Of a DNA stretch of 64,000 bases, positions 52,909-63,964 are shown piece by piece. The DNA is taken from the NCBI RefSeq assembly GCF_029873635.1, contig NC_080418.1, positions 12,937,562 through 13,001,561 on the forward strand, given 5' to 3'. Both the position numbers and the translations under genes were made by a program. Positions within the stretch are counted from its first letter, which is position 1. Each line of letters opens with the position of its first letter. The DNA is from Malania oleifera (Eukaryota; Streptophyta; Magnoliopsida; Santalales; Ximeniaceae). The notes beneath the pieces were generated by a model. The model was not told the DNA's origin. It saw only the letters and a program-made list of their open reading frames with translations, and made no database searches.

Positions 52909-54310
52909 AAAGGTACCTATGACTATGTCTCCAGCTGCCTCGGCGTCACCCAGCATCAACACATAGACCCTTTCCGATGCAATGTTCCTCTACTGGCCTC
53001 CACGGGGCACCTAATAACCACCCCGAAATGGTTTGGGAGTTGGTGCCTGTGCCGACGATCCCTAACATGACTAAGACTTGTGCTCGGGTCTCCCACAACA
53101 ATAGCTGATGTTCTCTCCCATCCTACATTCACGTGGATGCCTCCGGCCACATTTAAGACAAATAGGAATAGCCTGTCCACCCTGAGAACCACTGCACCCC
53201 ATCATTCGTCCTTGACTTCCTCCATATCGGTCTCCCCTCCATGGCCCCCAGCTAAAACCCTCCTAGAAGTCTTGTGGCATGGGCCTTTTCCTCTGACTCT
53301 AAGTTGCGGAACCCTTCTATATACCACTCTCGAAAACAGCAGCTCTATCCACCACCTCCATGAAAGTATGAGCTCAAAAGTCGACAACCTGTTCAAAAAA
53401 ATTTTGCCTCAGACCTTCCTCAAATTTCCTTACTTTCTTCTCCTCGTCGGGTGCCAAATGTGGAGAAAATCGAGACAATTCAATAAATCGTGTTGCATAC
53501 TGTGATATTGTCATCTACCACTGAGCTAAATGCAGGAATTCTGCTGCCTTCGCACTCTGAACGATAGTATGAAAATATCGCTCGAAGAACAGCTCCTTGA
53601 ACCGACTCCACGCCACTGGAACAGGATCAGGCCTCTGCTCCTCAATTAGCTTTGCCGATCTCCACCATCATTTTTCCTCTCCTGTCAATTTAAATGATGC
53701 AAATGGTGCCTTCTATTCATCTGTACATGAAAGCACTGCCAATATCTCCTTAATGTCATGAACCCAATTTTGAACCACAATCGGGTCAGCTCTTCCAGCA
53801 AAGGATGGGGGCTTCATCCATGTAAACTAATTGATCGTGTAGCCACAATCCCCCGAGCTCCTAGCCATCTCAACCATCACCTGCTGGGTGACGCTGCGCA
53901 GTACTGCATCAGAATCTTTACCCTCTATGCTAGAAGGTGTTGCTCTGTCACCCCCAGCATTTGTACCACTGCTCCCTAGGTCCATCCTGAAAAGACAAGT
54001 ACATACTATAAGGACCCTATCTCCCATACAGACTTAATTTATTTAATCTAACTAAAATCTTATATTTACTATTAACTACCCTCCCTAGTCCTAACTCAAA
54101 ATCCAATCCTGCAACCTAGACACATGATTCGTCAATAGTTTACTATGAATTTTCTGAAATCGTCACCTTTTGAAAGACACAGAAACTACCATGAAAATCC
54201 TGTACCCAGACCACAGAACAAAACCTCAAATCCTTTTCCTATATTCTGGTATTGTTTTCACTGCACTCTAGAGTCTATAGAATCTAGCAGCCTAGGCTCT
54301 GATACCAAAT
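52909..54310 (-). pseudogene. chromovirus-like gypsy gag remnant
   Basis: Minus-strand reading from about 53965 gives MDLGSSGTNAGG, then WMKPPSFAGRADPIVVQNWV, EILAVLSCTDE, KLIEEQRPDPVPVAWSRFKE, LFFERYFHTIVQSAKAAEFL and SPHLAPDEEKKVRKFEEGLR. These are diagnostic for plant chromovirus (Tekay/Del-type) capsid proteins. A CCHC-type zinc knuckle (ICLKCGRRHPRECR, SYCCGRPEH) follows near 53160-53080. A tRNA-iMet primer site, TGGTATCAGAGCC, lies next to the LTR (minus strand, about 54309-54297). It is interrupted several times, and pol is missing because the element is cut at 52908. Confidence 0.8.
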
Positions 54311-54816
54311 TGTAACGACATGATTTTTTATGCCATTTTTTTTTTTCCACTTAAACATATATAGAAAATCTCCCTGTATTATCTACTAAAAACATCTTAG
54401 GCCCAAGGGAGCACTAAGGAAAGTCCCAAAGTATGCATTACAAAACTCCCAATGACATCCATCAAAACCTTGGAATCTATCCAAATAACCAACACCCAGG
54501 AGACACTCACCCTTCAAAAAAGGCAGTGCAAGAACCTCTCTACATGTGAGTCTGGTCTGCTCACTTAGCTGGATCACCTGAAAAATGTTAAGTCACTGGG
54601 ATGAGACAACGCTCAGTAAGAGGAAATATGCTATTACTAGTGTGTGGCAACTGAGTTACACATGTAATATACTGATATAATACTGAAACTATAAATATAA
54701 TAGTCTAGTATATCGTACAGATTACATTTATTATAATTTAAAATACAATTGTATATCTAAATTTTCTAGTTACACATAATTCTAGTATCATAGTAAATCT
54801 TCTGTTGTACTATAAA

Positions 54817-54855
<39 letters not shown>

Positions 54856-56245
54856 AAATAACTGTGATATTATCTTTGAATCTAAATGTCACGATTTAAC
54901 CCCTCATGACAGGGTTGTGCGGCCTGTAGGCGGGACTTAACTCTGGTTGGCCTACCAGGTAAGTCAATCTAAAACTCTACCAATCTCTAATCTAGCCCAC
55001 TGCAATCTCTCCGGGCATAATAACTAGTCTCCACCTTGTTAAACCGGCCTCCTCAACCCAGAACACTGGGGAGACTGCAATCTCTCCATAGACACGGTTG
55101 ATGGAATCTACATACTATCTGAGATATGTGGTTGCACTCTGATCTGAAAATAGCAACAGTACCATGCTCTGCTGATTGAATCTGTCTGAAATAATTCATC
55201 AGGGATCTGATACTGTATATACTATTACTATAATTACCCTACTATTTTCATCATGTTTCCAAAATAACCATAACACTATAAATCTAATATGAAATATTGT
55301 ATTATCTTATTGAAATAACTGTAATATCTGACTGTAATATCTCACTGAATAATCTGTAATGTCTGAGTGTTATGGTTTTGGATATCAATGCATTCTGTAA
55401 ATACTATGAAATATCTGTCTATATAATATCTGTATGATAAATAACTGTCCGTATAATATTTATCTACAAAATATATCTATCTATAAAATATATCTGTCCA
55501 TATATGCACTGTAATTCATAATTCTGTAAAATCTAGTAAAACATATTTTTGTGCATAAATATCGATAAGTCATGGTCTTCTAAAAAACTGCATAAACTCT
55601 ATACTGAACAAATATCAACTCAAGCCACCAATTAATAAAACACATGTTCTAAAATCCATAAAGCTATATTATTAATATTCTATACCTTGTTAAACAAATA
55701 ACATATTTTACTGATAAAATTCTTGAATTTCCTAGCATAGCATATCTCTCTTACCTATCCGATTGGGAGACTGGCCTCCACTCAACTTTCGTACCCTTGG
55801 TGTACCAACCCCAAAAACCTGCATTTACATATACATTTTGTCCAAAAAATCAATACACCCATATTTCCTGAGATTGCTTATTCATAATTTCTTGAACTGT
55901 AATTTACCTGGGCTCTGGAAAAATATTCACTAGGGTCCCCAACCCATGTCTGCAAGGTCCCAAAATCACTTTATTCATGAAAAGATGGCACCTCAAATTT
56001 ATTCCACAAAACACTAGTATATTCTCATAGTGTACAAAATTTGGCACCAAATAATACTGGTAATACTGAAAATACCTAAAAATTCACTTACCCAAATTTT
56101 AGGATGGTTCCAAAACTGCTCAAATTGAATTTCCGCTGCAGCTAGGTTGTAGAGAATCTCCCTAGGATCATCGTGGTAGCTTCTGATCATTGAACCGAGG
56201 AAAGAAAAAGCCAAAATCTAAGAGAGAAGTCAAAGAAACCGTTTT

Positions 56246-56305
<60 letters not shown>

Positions 56306-56627
56306 ATTATAAAAGGAATTTCCCGTCAAAAATATGTTTTAGGGCTATATGTAAAATGTTGTCCACGTGGCCTTGTCGACGAGCCACATCGCCTCATCGA
56401 TGAGTCCATGAAGGCAGTTCGTTGATGAACCCTTACTCCTCGTCGACGAATTTAGGTCCTGAAAACCATCCTCTCGTTATCTCCTTGTCAATGAGACACG
56501 TGTCCACGTTGACGAACCCAGGATGACAATTCGTTGACGAACGCGGACCCTGTCCTTTTCTGTGAAATTTCCATTTTTCTTTCTTTTTCTAATTATTTAA
56601 TTACTATAAATTATCTAGGTCTCTACA
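54311..56627 (-). mobile_element. 5' LTR of chromovirus-like gypsy element (2.3 kb)
   Basis: In minus orientation it starts TGTAGAGACCTAGATAATTT (56627) and ends ATGTCGTTACA (54311). It carries a palindrome array (56374-56560), a GA microsatellite (56248-56302), a TA repeat (54822-54847) and the GGGTTGTGCGGCCTGTAGGC block (54912-54931). It sits inside the Sirevirus-like fragment that continues at 56628. Confidence 0.8.
56374..56560. repeat. palindrome array, TCGTCGACGA core, gypsy LTR
   Basis: There are seven units: CTTGTCGACGAG, CTCATCGATGAG, TTCGTTGATGAA, CTCGTCGACGAA, CTTGTCAATGAG, CACGTTGACGAA and TTCGTTGACGAA. It is the reverse-oriented equivalent of 42598-42805. Confidence 0.85.
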
Positions 56628-57919
56628 AGGTTTCCCAAAAATGAATTTATGAATTAAATCACTGGAAAGACCTCTAGGCTTACTCTCACTAAAATAAAAA
56701 ATCAATACACTTATATGAGAGTAAAAGCACGTAGGAACTATATGGAGTAACTCAAGATACTCTTTCTCAAAAGGATTTTGCAATAAAATAATCAATGGAA
56801 GAGTATATGGCTTTGAGTATGAAGAATACGGAAGTAGGGAAAATTTTGGCCAATAATTTTTTAGAGAATTTTTTGCTAATCTGAAACCCTAATCTTGTAT
56901 TAATTTTGCAAATGATGGCCTATATATAGAATTTGGAAACATTATAGTCGTTGGGGACACTCTAGGTATTTTATAAAAAGATTAAGTGAGTTTAATTAAA
57001 ATTAACCCAATTTAAACTTGGTAAAAAATTTGCCAACCCAAGAGGTTCGGTCGACCGGACTTGAGGTTCGGTTGACCGAGTGTCCCAGTTCAGTCGACTG
57101 GGTAAAAATTCAACTGAGAAGATGGTCGATTGTACTTGAGCATTCGAAGTTGATTTTCCAAATCCGCACTGTTCGGTCGACCGTATCATTTTGAACTAGG
57201 AATTTTGGTTGATCAAGTAGTTGGGGCATCTCCCGAGGATGTTTGGTCAACCAAAGCGTTGGAGTTCACTTTATGGTCGGTCAACCAATGAGTCAATTGT
57301 TGACCCTAGGGAAGTTTGGAAGACTAGGGTATTAGAGAACATTTCTTGTCGTATGATCGAACAGTCAACATGTTGACCCGATGGAGGTTCGGTCGATCGA
57401 AGAGTTTTGCGTGTAGAAGTTCGGTCTACTGAACATTCCTTTTATGTGTATTTCGGTCTTTTCTGCTTATAAAGTTACGCCTTTTCACATGATAATCAAC
57501 ACTAAGATTATGGGGGGCATTTTCATGCAATATTGTGGGTCCTATGGTCGATCTAAGGGCTTTGAGCATATACCCTAAAAATTTGGCGTCGGTCGACCGT
57601 AAGGTCCATATATGGTCTTGAGTTTATCTGTCCTATCATGCATGAAATGCATTAATTATTATAGACCATATAAGATTTAAAATCCAAATAATAAATATAA
57701 AAACATAATACAACTTGAAATATAAATCGATCTTCATGTGCGGCTCCTTTACAATTCCATGGAATACGTCGGGATATGCTCGTTCAGGTGCTCTTATAGC
57801 TTCCACTTCTCATCTGTCAACCGTGCTTAGAAATATACACATGTTCATACACTTAGAACACAGATGAGATACTATGGTTTGTCATAATCAAAACAGGAGA
57901 CAGACTTAAAAAGTCAACA
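56628..57919 (-). mobile_element. Sirevirus-like LTR fragment (subfamily B)
   Basis: In reverse it starts TGTTGACTTTTTAAGTCTG (57919) and contains TGTTTTGATTATGACAAACC. It has a palindrome array (57040-57605) and a TATATATAG box (56921-56929). It matches the LTR split at 44388 and 46747. The 3' end is lost at 56628, where the gypsy LTR lies. Confidence 0.75.
57040..57605. repeat. palindrome array, TTCGGTCGACCGAA core, Sirevirus-like LTR
   Basis: About a dozen units are present, for example GGTTCGGTCGACCGGAC, GGTTCGGTTGACCGAG, GTTCAGTCGACTGGG, GTTCGGTCGACCGTAT, TTTGGTCAACCAAAG, GGTCGGTCAACCAATG, GGTTCGGTCGATCGAAG, GTTCGGTCTACTGAAC and CGTCGGTCGACCGTAAG. Confidence 0.85.
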
Positions 57920-58828
57920 AGAACCCTGATGGACCAGAGCAGATCACAGAGCACGGTACCATAGCTAACACAGTATAAATAGTGCAACCACACATCTCAA
58001 ATAGAGTGTGGAATAGTTGATTGTGCCTAGAGGAGAGACGATGAGCTCCCTGGAAGGACCAGGTTGAGGGGGCCAATTGTACTCAGAGGTTTATAGTTTG
58101 ACTTAGCCTGATAGGCCAGCAAGAGTTAAGTCTCGCCCACGGGCCGCACAACCTGACCACGCGGGGTTAATTCATGCATACAGTTATCCATCTAGGGAAG
58201 CTTTCACAGTTATATAAATAAATGTATATAGTTTTACAGAGAACAGGAACCATCTACTACAGTTAAAACTATGTTCAAATAGAAAGCTTATTTAAAAGGC
58301 ATGAGTGTGAGTTATGGTATATTTACATTGAAATTCTATCATAGTTATAGATGATTTAATAATTATGTTATTTAAGTAAAACTCATTTGCCACACACTGA
58401 TTGTAATTTATTCCGTCTTACTGAGAGGTGTCTCACCCCAGAATTCCAAACATTTCAGGTGATCCAAATAGAGGTGCGAAGTGAGCTCCGAGATAGAGGG
58501 GACTTTAGTACTACCCTAGCTACAAGGTAAGTTTTTGAGTTGGGAGTTGTATTTTTGGGTATGCCTCTACGAAATTGGGTTTCTCTTGGAATATGCTTGT
58601 GTATATTTGGGGGGAAATACGAAAACTCTGGTATTGTAAATAAGATTAATGCATTTTTATATTTTCCACTACATAGGTGGTATGTTTTGTGAGCAAGTAT
58701 CCTTGGTACCACTTGAGGTCCGAGACATTATAGTGGATATTTTTATAGGTATCAAAGTAATATTATATTGTTGAGGGAAATATATATACGTGTGTGTATA
58801 AAATGGTAATAATTTTGGGGTCGTCACA
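57920..58828 (+). mobile_element. chromovirus-like gypsy LTR, 3' part
   Basis: It shares GGTACCATAG, the GGGCCGCACAACC block (58141-58153) and GAGAGGTGTCTCACCCCA (58423-58440) with 43800-44360, and it ends GGGTCGTCACA at 58828 like the minus-strand LTR at 54311. Its 5' part is lost where the Sirevirus-like fragment ends at 57919. It lies in the gag leader of an Athila-like element. Confidence 0.75.
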
Positions 58829-59103
58829 ACAAGTGCAACCATATTTTTTTTCAAAACTTTTTTTTTCTTCTTTTTTTTTTCATGAAGAAAATCAAAATAA
58901 AAGGGAAAAAATACTAGTTTGAAACTATATTTGGCATTCCTCGGCAATGGCGCCAAAAACTTGACTCACTCTAAAAATGAATAGCACGAAGGCTATCCTA
59001 ATTATAGGAGTTTTGTCGTGTAATAATTAGCCCAAGGGTCAGATCATCTCCTCAGGGAATGCAACTTAATCCCAAACTCGTGTAAAAAGTTTACTGAACA
59101 TGG
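58829..59103 (-). mobile_element. Athila-like element fragment: gag start, primer site and LTR end
   Basis: The minus strand has the LTR end at 58962-59103 (TGACTCACTCTAAAAATGAA), a primer site TGGCGCCATTGCCGAGGA (58955-58938), then the T-rich leader and the start of gag, as at 6930-7080. It is cut on the left by the gypsy LTR and on the right by the Sirevirus-like element starting at 59104. Confidence 0.8.
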
Positions 59104-61166
59104 TGATAGTTATGGTGCAACCCAAGAGGGGAGGTGAATTGGAATTTAAAACTTTTTCTCCTAGGTTAAACTAGTTCAGCAACAGTACTTTCACAACCTA
59201 GGTCTGTCTACCAAAATGTGCAAATAAGTATAATATGCAGAATTTAAATCATGCGCATCATTCATACAATAACATACACGTGCAGCAAATATAAAGTGCG
59301 GAAATATAAACAGACACACAATATGTTATCGGGGTTCGGTCAACTGTGCCTACGTCCCCGCCTTTAGCTCGCAAGCCCGAGGATTCCACTAATGGCTCAC
59401 TTAATGCGTGGAGCGGCACCAAAACAACCAGGTCAATTAGCATAGGGCTGACCTCAACCTTTCCAATCAGGTCAATTAACACAAGGCCGACCTCAACCTT
59501 CACAATCCTTATCAGGTTGGATTACCGCCCCTCAGGCCACGCCTGGAAATACAAAAATATTCACTCAACCAAATGGTACGGTAATTGTGCTTTCTTGTAA
59601 AGAAGATATGTACCCCAATATATGGAGTACACTTAATCAACCACATACACATCAACAATGTAGGTAAATGTAAGCTCAGTGATGTGTATTTTTGTGCAAG
59701 CTACACTCAACAAGATATGATCGCTAATTTGCTTAAGAGTGTTCTAAACAAGCTGTATCTTTGAAACAAGCTAAATGAAAGCTCAATAGAAAATCAAGGC
59801 TTCAAAGAAATTAATCAAGTATTCAAACTAGCTCAAAATATTTTCCTTCAATGTAATATGCTCAAGAGTAGTTTGAAAAAATATTATAGCTTGTAGAAAA
59901 TGTTTTTGTACAACAAAAACAAGCTATAGGAATCTTTGCAATGACAATGCAAAGATCCTTAAGCTAATGAGTTTTTCCCAACAATATATTTATCAAATAA
60001 AAATCTGTGGGAAAACTCTTGCTTAACTCCCCAAAAATAATGTCAAACAATCAAGCAAAACAATGGGAGTATGAGCAATCCTACTATACACTAGCACGAC
60101 CAATATACTCTCACACTATCAAGATGTATCAAGGGAGTAAATATTTGCGAGTATTTTGGGCAAAATGTGATTTTGAGATAGAGAGGATTTTTGCTAATGA
60201 TTTTGGCTAATCTCCCCCAAATCTTCACAAATGAACCCATATTTATAGGCAGGGGTAAAAATATAACCGTCTGGGACTTGTAGGGAATTATTAGAAAAGA
60301 TTCAAAATGTTTAAACACACTTAACCCAACTTAACCCAATTTTATCGCAGTTAAAACAGTTTTAACCTGCCGAAGTTCGGGTGGCTAAACCGAGGTTTGG
60401 TCGGCCGACTAGACTTGGTAATAAAAGCCACTCTTGAAGGTTCGGGTGCCTGTGTCAGAGCTCGGTTGGCTGAACTAAAGTCAGAAAGTTTTGGTGCACG
60501 GTTCGAGTGCCCAAAGATACGTTCGGTTAACCAAATTGAGGAATTCGGTTGCCCGAGGCCTATTTTGAATTGAAAAGTTTGGCAGCCTGAGTTGGTGAAA
60601 AGTGACCTTCTAAGGGTTCGGTCACTCGAGGGCGATAGGGTCATTTTAGGTTCGGTCGCCCGAAGCTTGGTCAAATTGTTGACTTCTCAACAGTTCGGGC
60701 GCCCGAGGTGTTTTGAACTTCTGGGGTTTGGTCGCCCGACCTCTCACATATTTTCCTATTATGTTTAATTTAATTTCAATCTGATTCCTTGATTGAGCAA
60801 GTGATTATGGGGACTTTCTTACGTGCAAGTGCTAGGACCTAGGGTTTTTCATGTACGCCCAAAAACCTGGTGTTGGTAGACCAAAGGGTGCCCCAAGGTC
60901 ATTCGGTCTCTATGGTTAGTCTATGGCATTTCAGAGCTTACAAATCCTACATGCATGATATGTAGAGATTATTACAGACTGATATAAATTATTAAAGACC
61001 CAAATAGTATAAATTATAACAATAAGTCTTCAGGGTCTTTAGTCTTCAAGTCTTCTCATGTGCCAGCATATGATCTGATAATATAAACCTGCACACAAAC
61101 TAGATAGACATTAAATACCAGAGTATTTGTCATTATCAAAACCGGGTGTAACTTATAAGGTCAACA
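59104..61166 (-). mobile_element. 3' LTR of a Sirevirus-like element
   Basis: In minus orientation it starts TGTTGACCTTATAAGTTACA (61166) and ends near TGGGTTGCACCATAACTATC (59104). It has the GGCGGGGACGTAGGC block (59349-59363, reverse), a TATAAATATG box (60240-60248) and a twelve-unit palindrome array (60371-60738). It is closely related to the fragment at 1-310. A purine tract immediately outside its start shows that it is a 3' LTR, with the interior to the right. Confidence 0.85.
60371..60738. repeat. palindrome array, TTCGGGCGCCCGAA core, Sirevirus-like LTR
   Basis: Twelve degenerate units are spaced about 28-34 bp apart: from GTTCGGGTGGCTAAAC through TTTGGTCGGCCGACT, GTTCGGTCGCCCGAAG and GTTCGGGCGCCCGAGG to TTTGGTCGCCCGACC. 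The array ends about 120 bp upstream of the TATA box. Confidence 0.88.
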
Positions 61167-61181
61167 ATCTCCTCCTTTTTT
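61167..61181 (-). other. polypurine tract of Sirevirus-like element
   Basis: The minus strand reads AAAAAAGGAGGAGAT directly before the LTR start TGTTGACC. Further purine tracts of the same kind lie at 61328-61341, 61892-61903 and 63072-63083. Confidence 0.75.
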
Positions 61182-63964
61182 ATGATGACAAATACTTTAT
61201 GCAAAAGTGGGTACAGCCAAGAAAGGCTCCCCATGACTTTATGCATAAAAACAATTTAAACTCAAATTAAATGATTTATCAGTGGGTAATTAAATTTCGA
61301 TTTTAGCAAAGTACCCACTTTTGCCTTCTCTCCCCCTTTTGGAAACAGCAAAAAGAGCTATAAATATAAAACATGTAAGTAAGGCATTTGAGTATGAATC
61401 ATTTAAATACATGATAAGATTGGGAAAATTTTTAGAAATTTCGGTAGAATGCCATTTGAAAATAGAGCATTTTCCCAAAAATACGTGTATAGAAAAGACC
61501 TGTTTGGAGTTTTAAAATTAATAGTTTATCCACAACATTCAACTCAAACAGTTCAGTATTCTCAAAAGATAAATATAACTATCAATAATGCAAGAGATAT
61601 GATAGTCATGCATTTCAAAGTCAGATTTAGCAATTAAGCACACAAACTATATAACTGGTCATTTAAGGATTTAAATGACATAACAAACGTAATTAGACCA
61701 TAATTATCCACAAACCATAACAAGTTAAATCATATCATAAGACTCATGGAAGATTTGAGTTAAAAGCACACGACATATGATACCAACAAGGAAGTTTCAA
61801 CATAAACATAGTCTAACTAGTTCGCATGCATTTTTATGTGAAATTACAAACCAGTTATGCAATTAAAAAATATAAGTATATATATAATAAATATCCCCCT
61901 TTGATATTTGCAAAAAATACTGGGGGTTGCTTGTAGAAAAGAGATATTTTTAGAATAAGGCACAAGCAAGCATCAGTGTTCTGGTTTAGCATTTAGGCAT
62001 AATTTCATAAGATAACCATAATATGACAACCATATAGATTCTTAAAAATTTATCAATCACATGCAAGATCATATGGCAACTCAAATGACTGTGGCAATAA
62101 TAACACATTTCAAATTTATGATTTGCTATAAGAATAACACATTTAAACATATGCCACAATACAACTTAAAGCACATCTAAGCTTAAGAATGGGCAAGCAC
62201 AACAAGATTATAATTTTAGATTAAGGTCTCCCCTTATGAATTTGAATACTAGCTTAGATAAAATGAACAACTTATACAATTCCAAGATTTAATTCATTAA
62301 GCATGCCAAGCAGTATAAGCAATCAATCTAAATCTTTAAAATCAACTATACTGAGTGTTTGTCAATTGAATTTGTCACTTGATTAGCATAGTCGACCCTA
62401 TAGACCATGGATGCATCAGAAGAGTGTATATTGCAATAATGTTCATGAACCAAGAACATTTCATATCAAATCATAAGCCTTTAATCATTGGATATAATGT
62501 TTAGGGTATTCTCAAGAGCCTTGATATTTCAATGGATGAAAGTGATCTATATGGATTCTTTAAGTTCTTTCTATAGGGATGGAGCTGGGCTCCCCTAATT
62601 ATCCGATAATTATGCAAGGATGAATTTTAATTTTCTATTTGGTTCACTCATCCTTTCAAAAATATTTTAACATTAATTTTATCATAATCATCTTTAGTAC
62701 AAGGTTTTATTTCGGAAAATTCCTGTTGAAATTTCGGCAGCATGTCATCTGTAAATCGGACATTTTCCCATAAAACTTGTACCTAATAAGTTCAAATAAG
62801 CAATATATGATTCAGTTCAAGGCACACGAGAACCTATAATCCACTACCAGCATGCAATTCTCATCAACTGCATCCGCCATGCAGGAGGCATTCTAAACTA
62901 AGCATGCAATCAGGTAGTATAATCAACAAAAGATAAACTATCCATTAGAAGATATACTCATTTAACACGTAATGAAAGTAGGAATTCAATGCTTTTCGTT
63001 TGAAGACATACAGGCATAGAAGATGAAAATCATGAGAGCATTTAATGTATAAATATATTCATGAAGAAAAATGCTCCCCCTGAGTTATGCACTTATTCAA
63101 TTTATGCCTTTTCATTTTCTAATTACTTAGCCAAGTGTTTAGATTTTTCGTGATTTAATCTTGGCTAAACATGGTTAGGCTTAGAGGACCAAAGATTCAC
63201 ATGCAATACTTCTTCAGGGTCATAAGCCAATGTATGCCTCTTTACTTATGAATTTCAATATATGATAGAGGCCCAAATTCAAATGGCTTTTCTTTCTTAA
63301 CATTCATGGATAGGTTTCTTAGTTGTTGCATTTCCATATATGTTGAAACCTATGGCCATCATATTAGCCATTTATCTTATTTCTAAGGACATGAAGCTCT
63401 AAAGGATATGACTTAACGTTTTGAGAGCTATGCATGTGATGTAGATTAAATACTCATAAAGATTATAATTCTTGTTATGTTCAAAGAGTATTCAATATAA
63501 GTTGACATGATTCAATATATTTTCATGGAAAGGGATATGTCCACCCACTTAGGCAAAGAGCATTTATGAGTGTTTGAATTTTCTTGAACAATGCTCTTCA
63601 GAGAATGGAAAGTATCCTATAGATAGGATCACATAGAGGAGCAAGGATACGAACCAAGGAATAGACAAAATCTCTACCTGATATGATCATGGTGTAGTAA
63701 AGATTTCCTATGGATGAGATGAACCAAAATTAGAGGATTTTTATATCTTTGGTTCGAAGGGATTTAATCAATAAAATACAATTCCCTTAGCGAATCCCTC
63801 CAATTCTGATTGTGAAAGGGATGCCTTATTATTAGCACAAGATAGATAAGGAATTTATTATCATTGGTGCTTATACCTAGAGTGATGACTTAATTTTGAT
63901 TGATGAGTTTAGGGTAAAATGATACAAGGCAAGATGAATTCCCTAAAGCTCAATTATATGCAAT
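61167..63964 (-). mobile_element. 3' interior of a Sirevirus-like element
   Basis: About 2.8 kb lies between the 3' LTR and the right edge. No gag-pol domain is present; Sireviruses are known for a long region between RNase H and the 3' LTR that is non-coding or holds an env-like frame. Repeated segments occur: ATTTCGGTAGAATGCCATTT (61438) recurs as ATTTCGGCAGCATGTCATCT (62732), each followed by GCATTTTCCC or ACATTTTCCC. No long open frame was seen. The coding part would lie beyond the window. Confidence 0.6.

Noticed and set aside
53080-53505. Plus-strand frame of 141 codons
   Set aside because: It is antisense to the gypsy gag and zinc-knuckle remnant, which is the real signal there.
34330-60738. 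Evenly spaced short repeats considered as CRISPR-like arrays
   Set aside because: The units are degenerate palindromes in retrotransposon LTRs of a plant nuclear genome, spacers are family-conserved rather than unique, and no cas genes are present.
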